A stretch of DNA of 17,850 bases from JAQVQN01 sp964557205. GTDB lineage: Bacteria; Verrucomicrobiota; Kiritimatiellia; RFP12; UBA1067. The stretch lies in contig CAZKZI010000058.1 in assembly GCA_964557205.1 (NCBI GenBank), positions 1 through 17,850 on the forward strand, in the 5' to 3' direction. A program made the translations under genes and the position numbers. The notes beneath the pieces are model-generated. The model searched no databases. It saw nothing but the letters and a program-made list of their open reading frames with translations, and was not told where the DNA came from. This document shows positions 15,304-17,850 of the stretch, piece by piece; positions within the stretch are counted from its first letter, which is position 1, and each line of letters starts with the position of its first letter.

Positions 15304-15962
15304 ACCACCCCTTTATCATAGCGATGTTTCATCGGGCGTGTCTTTAAAGCGGTTTTACCAACACGATCCGGCACACGTTTTTCTCGCGAACTATCAATCC
15401 CTTTCCCTACAATCGGGATCGCGTTAATTTCTTCACATGGCAAAGCCAAAGAACTCGGCGAGAGCTTGTAGAGTATGTATCGCTGTTTAGCAGGATGTTT
15501 CCTGCCTGCTTGATAACCGAGTTTTGACAATTCACTTTTACTGACTAGCGAATATCCCTCCACCTTGAAACACAAATCCTTCAAACCTTTGTGTTTCAGA
15601 ATTAGATAACGTACGGCAAGCAGTTCTTTAACAGAGTCAAGCTCGCTCTCGGTGACAGGGTAATTATAAAGGCAATTCGACACAATCCAATCGCGGCAGG
15701 TTTTACGATAGGTTCCGAGAAGCGTGACCGGCTTGTCGGCAACAAGATACAGACTACCCTCATCCAACAGTAGCAACTGCTCTGCATACGGGATTTGTGC
15801 GACAGAACGAGCTTTATCGTAAATAGGCATGTTGTCCAGACGTTTCTGATATTTAGACGGTCGTGTTGCCGGTTGATTGATATAGTTAAGGAAACATCGC
15901 CCTATGAATTCGCCAAGTTTGACCGGAACAGCATTGCCAATGATTTGCTCCACTTCTGGTTT
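15300..15962 (-). pseudogene. 3' remnant of a DNA cytosine-5 methyltransferase
   Basis: The reading frame opens after TAA at 15965-15963 and runs to TGA 15302-15300. It begins KPEVEQIIGNAVPVKLGEFI, the final conserved motif (motif X, usual form QIGNAVPPxLAxxI) of cytosine-5 DNA methyltransferases. The SAM-binding motif, the catalytic PCQ loop and the target-recognition region are all missing, so it cannot methylate. About 190 residues follow motif X, longer than normal. They include GLKDLCFKVEGYSLVSKSEL and a basic end that may be read-through into host sequence. The region is AT-richer than aguB. GTG 15953 is the only nearby start, without a clear ribosome site. Just upstream is the broken start of an endonuclease gene, which indicates an internal deletion. 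Confidence 0.72.
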
Positions 15963-16036
15963 TTACCCCATGCGTACTGGCTTGAAAAGTCACGGTTTGA
16001 ATTAATCAATCCGTAAAGGGATGGCATTTGTTTCAT
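15902..16036 (-). pseudogene. 5' remnant of a second restriction endonuclease gene (HindVP-like opening)
   Basis: ATG 16036 follows GAGGA six bases away, overlapping the stop of the Eco47II-type gene, so it is a genuine second gene of that operon. The first residues MPSLYGLINSNRDFSSQYAW followed by GKNQ resemble, from memory, the opening of HindVP-type restriction endonucleases, where FNSSFP normally comes next. Here the frame changes at about 15955-15965 into sequence that, in another frame, encodes the end of a methyltransferase. The remaining 44-codon frame stops at TAG 15904-15902. The gene is therefore cut off after about 27 codons. The family assignment rests on a short stretch and is uncertain; the truncation is clear from the overlap of frames. 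Confidence 0.5.
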
Positions 16037-16044
16037 TTGTTTCC

Positions 16045-16779
16045 TCAATCACGCAACCTTAGTAAGGCAGCAAAAACATCCTTTTCTTTAGTCTTTAATT
16101 CTTGCAACGCCAAGGCATGCTTTGTCTGTTGTGGATGTTCGTCAAGTGTATCTTTAATCACTTGCCCCAAGATTAAACATAAATCAGTAAACGCTGAAAC
16201 CTTGCCTGTGACTAATTCATAAAAGCGATCAATAGAGATGCGTCGAAGACGCTCTTGTCTGTCTTCCCGCAAGTGGGCATTTTTCATCATCCAGGGCACA
16301 TCATGGCTGGTCTTGGTTACAATTTCCACCAAATAACATCTGGCTTTGCTGTCGCCCTCAATCAAACCACGCATGCGAGCATGGATGAACCTAGTGTCGT
16401 TAGTCGTTTTCGAATCATATCGATCTTTAAATTTAACAAAAACATGCTCTTTCTGATTCTCAATGTCCCATTCATCATCCCCAAGCCCTAGCATTTGCCA
16501 CTGGTTTTTAAGATATCCGAAAATAGTCTGATGAAAAAAGTTTATGGCATCCTCATTACTCTTTGAAAGTTGCTTGAAGTATTCCGCATCAATCACCTCC
16601 TCGATGCTGCGGCGGTAAACATGCGCGTCGAAAGTGAGTTTAATCGGATCCACAATGTTTTTGCGGAACTCAGCCAGCGACATGCCTGTTCTAAAACGGC
16701 TCATAGTCTCAAGCGTGTGTTTTTTCAGATCTTCGTCGGTTATGAAGGAAAGGTTGTATTTGCTGTTTTTCTTTGCCAT
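16045..16779 (-). CDS. Eco47II/Sau96I-family type II restriction endonuclease, possibly inactive
   Basis: A 244-residue protein close to the family length (about 240). The opening KYNLSFITDEDL, then DPIKLTFDAHVYRRSIEEVI (44-63), YLVEIVTKTSHDVPW (149-163) and RLRRISIDRFYELVTG (177-192) match Eco47II-type endonucleases. Characterised members cut GGNCC and depend on a PD-(D/E)xK site. The site region here reads HVFVKFKDR (112-120), where family members usually have a V-E-x-K pattern. K116, codon AAA at 16434-16432, thus replaces the expected catalytic Glu, a one-base change from GAA. Activity is probably lost, which would explain survival without the deleted methyltransferase. AGGA seven bases before the ATG is a good ribosome site. 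The gene is AT-rich compared with the flanks, a sign of acquisition. Confidence 0.82.
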   Translation of the reverse strand: MAKKNSKYNLSFITDEDLKKHTLETMSRFRTGMSLAEFRKNIVDPIKLTFDAHVYRRSIEEVIDAEYFKQLSKSNEDAINFFHQTIFGYLKNQWQMLGLGDDEWDIENQKEHVFVKFKDRYDSKTTNDTRFIHARMRGLIEGDSKARCYLVEIVTKTSHDVPWMMKNAHLREDRQERLRRISIDRFYELVTGKVSAFTDLCLILGQVIKDTLDEHPQQTKHALALQELKTKEKDVFAALLRLRD

Positions 16780-16847
16780 AAGTCGTTCCTATAACGTTTG
16801 TACGGCTTTAGCCGAGCTTGCCGGAACACTGTTTTGAAGATGCCCAT

Positions 16848-16876
16848 ATCGTAGCAAACCATTGACACCTAGTCAA
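16848..16876 (-). promoter_or_regulatory. Predicted promoter of the restriction endonuclease gene, with overlapping inverted repeat
   Basis: On the minus strand, TTGACT (16876-16871, 5 of 6 consensus), a 17-bp spacer and TACGAT (16853-16848) form a good -35/-10 pair about 70-100 bases before the endonuclease ATG. The -35 box lies in an inverted repeat, TTGAC-5 bp-GTCAA (16862-16876), which could be an operator. Restriction-modification operons are often controlled by small repressors binding such sites, but no controller gene is seen here. Confidence 0.45.
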
Positions 16877-16895
16877 AGTCGCAATTTGATTTTAG

Positions 16896-16930
16896 CCTGC
16901 CTGTGCCGCGAGCGTCGCGGCAGACAGGTG
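16896..16930. repeat. Palindromic hairpin repeat
   Basis: TGCCGCGA (16904-16911), loop GCG, TCGCGGCA (16915-16922) is a perfect 8-bp stem. It is extended by CCTG (16900-16903) and CAGG (16925-16928) with a two-base bulge. It is GC-rich inside an AT-rich intergenic stretch and has no T-run, so it looks more like a dispersed palindromic element than a terminator. Confidence 0.45.
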
Positions 16931-17016
16931 AACGACATCGCCGACCGATTCCAGCCGTCTTAAACAGCATGGAAACTTAACAGTTCAGGAGTCAGGCATT
17001 GCCCGGAAGTTGTCAC

Positions 17017-17049
17017 CACGAAGACACGAAGACACGAAGAGCACGAAGA
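17017..17049. repeat. Four copies of the 8-bp unit CACGAAGA
   Basis: Units at 17017-17024, 17025-17032 and 17033-17040 are perfectly tandem; a fourth at 17042-17049 is offset by one G. The same 8-bp word is not repeated elsewhere in the window. Such CACGAAGA strings are intergenic repeats in several environmental bacterial genomes. No regulatory role is evident. Confidence 0.6.
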
Positions 17050-17148
17050 GCGGGTAAAGAGACAAGGGATCGTTAAAAAATCATGCTGGCAGGTTTGCAT
17101 TGACCTGGTGCAATCACGGACTCTCTTTTGACATATATATTACCTGTT

Positions 17149-17231
17149 TTCGGTGTCGTTTCATTTGACGCAACCTGAATTTTCAATTTTTATCTGCAAA
17201 ATATGTTCGGTGTCGTTAATTGTGCCGCAAC
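17149..17231 (+). repeat. Pair of direct repeats upstream of the secreted-protein gene
   Basis: TTCGGTGTCGTT is repeated exactly at 17149-17160 and 17206-17217. Each copy is followed after eight or nine bases by a second shared block ending CGCAAC (17169-17174 and 17226-17231), giving two 26-bp elements 57 bp apart. They lie 90-175 bp before the ATG of the downstream gene and could be regulator binding sites or the footprint of a small duplication. Confidence 0.45.
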
Positions 17232-17322
17232 GCGCAGCGGTGAAACCTGTATGCAAGTCCTATTTACTTGTATACTAGTTTGCGGTAGGATTATTTCATT
17301 CATTTCTGACAAGAAAAGGCGA

Positions 17323-17799
17323 ATGGAAAAAATCAAAGCCATAATATTCTTCGTGGCGCTGTCTACAGTCGCGCAGGCGGTGTGTGTCGTAGTACCCGAT
17401 GAGGCGCTTTTCGCCTCTCGAAAATCGACGGAACAAGAATTTGAAGGTTCAACCGTCGGCGCCGGCGGGGAGGATGTCAAAGTGCCGGACGGCGCTGGAC
17501 TTCGTTTCTCGCCGCGGAAAACCGGATCCGTCGGACGTGTCACCTTCGGCTGGAGTGACGGCAAGCTCGTGTCGATGGGCATGCGCGTTTCGGGACAATG
17601 GAACGGCATGCTCGCCAATACATTTCCGGATTCAGTTCTTCGGGCCGGTGATTTCTACCAGTACGTGCGCCCGTTGCTGAAGCATTTCCACAGCGACGTG
17701 GAAATGATCAAGGCGGGGCGTGACCTCGTCGCCGGATGGGATGCGCTTCCAAAGGCGTCCGAACATATCTATAAGTTCGACGTTCTAGCCTGCGGGTAA
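17323..17799 (+). CDS. Small secreted protein of unknown function
   Basis: A 158-residue protein that I do not recognise. ATG 17323 is chosen because it begins a clear signal peptide (EKIK, hydrophobic 6-16, cleavage likely after AQA at residue 19) and is preceded by AAGG; the frame is open upstream to 17203 but that part lacks a ribosome site. The mature part of about 139 residues is soluble-looking. It has the stretches TGSVGRVTFGWSDGKLVSMG and RVSGQWNGMLANTFPDSVLR, and probably only one cysteine besides that near the N-terminus. A possible -10 box TATACT sits at 17271-17276 without a good -35. Its GC content is like the main chromosome, unlike the preceding endonuclease gene. It stands alone in this window. 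Confidence 0.65.
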   Translation: MEKIKAIIFFVALSTVAQAVCVVVPDEALFASRKSTEQEFEGSTVGAGGEDVKVPDGAGLRFSPRKTGSVGRVTFGWSDGKLVSMGMRVSGQWNGMLANTFPDSVLRAGDFYQYVRPLLKHFHSDVEMIKAGRDLVAGWDALPKASEHIYKFDVLACG

Positions 17800-17850
17800 C
17801 CGTTCACGGGGTAGCATCACGGGATGATTACGAGACGCAAGTCTTATTCA

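Noticed and set aside
16801..16816. Small hairpin CGGCT-TT-AGCCG in the leader of the endonuclease gene, considered as a regulatory RNA element.
   Set aside because: A two-base loop is too tight for a stable hairpin and no further structure is seen.
17017..17049. Regular CACGAAGA units considered as a CRISPR array.
   Set aside because: The units are only eight bases and directly adjacent, with no spacers and no cas genes in the window.
17203..17322. Longer start (ATG 17203) for the secreted protein.
   Set aside because: It lies inside one of the direct repeats, has no ribosome site, and would put 40 residues before an otherwise perfect signal peptide.
15300..17799. A new defence system in the AT-rich island.
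   Set aside because: Everything recognisable is a remnant of ordinary type II restriction-modification genes; no further defence domains were seen.
17824..17850. ATG followed by an open frame (MITRRKSYS) running off the window end, perhaps the start of another gene.
   Set aside because: Only nine codons are visible, with no clear ribosome binding site; too little to name or count as a gene.

Overview
The window is a piece of a draft, fairly GC-rich bacterial genome. Two runs of exactly 100 N (1858-1957 and 8798-8897) mark scaffold joins of unknown true length, so gene adjacency across them is not proven. The taxon cannot be fixed from sequence alone. The CACGAAGA-type intergenic repeats, the merged tetrapyrrole genes and the mixture of families would fit an uncultivated bacterium of the Planctomycetes-Verrucomicrobia-Lentisphaerae group, but that is a weak guess.

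Layout. 1-309: the 3' end of a sigma-54-dependent regulator with a Fis-type helix-turn-helix. 324-1778 (minus): a MATE efflux transporter. After the first gap, a complete three-gene TRAP transporter (dctP-dctQ-dctM, 2144-5060) lies behind a good sigma-70-type promoter and a 28-bp palindrome. Next come two large fused tetrapyrrole genes (5143-8762): a precorrin-2 dehydrogenase joined to glutamyl-tRNA reductase, then a porphobilinogen deaminase joined to uroporphyrinogen-III C-methyltransferase and uroporphyrinogen-III synthase. Together they cover five activities on the route from Glu-tRNA to sirohydrochlorin. HemL and HemB, which act between them, are not in this window. After the second gap come a YugP-type membrane zinc peptidase, HtpG, and a penicillin-binding protein/SEDS glycosyltransferase pair (8947-14404), all on the plus strand and closely spaced. 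A convergent N-carbamoylputrescine amidase gene (14428-15303, minus) follows.

15300-16780 is visibly AT-richer and holds a decayed restriction-modification island on the minus strand. It contains a full-length Eco47II-family endonuclease with an apparent active-site Glu-to-Lys change, the first codons of a second endonuclease (HindVP-like opening), and the fused-on 3' end of a DNA cytosine-5 methyltransferase whose catalytic part is missing. The flanking non-coding stretch (16780-17322) contains a promoter, a hairpin repeat, short tandem repeats and a pair of direct repeats. The window closes with a small unrecognised secreted protein (17323-17799).

The most unusual points are the tetrapyrrole fusions, especially the deaminase part, which stops before the domain that normally carries the dipyrromethane cofactor cysteine, and the deletion scar in the restriction-modification island. 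I did not find a clearly new defence or mobile system.
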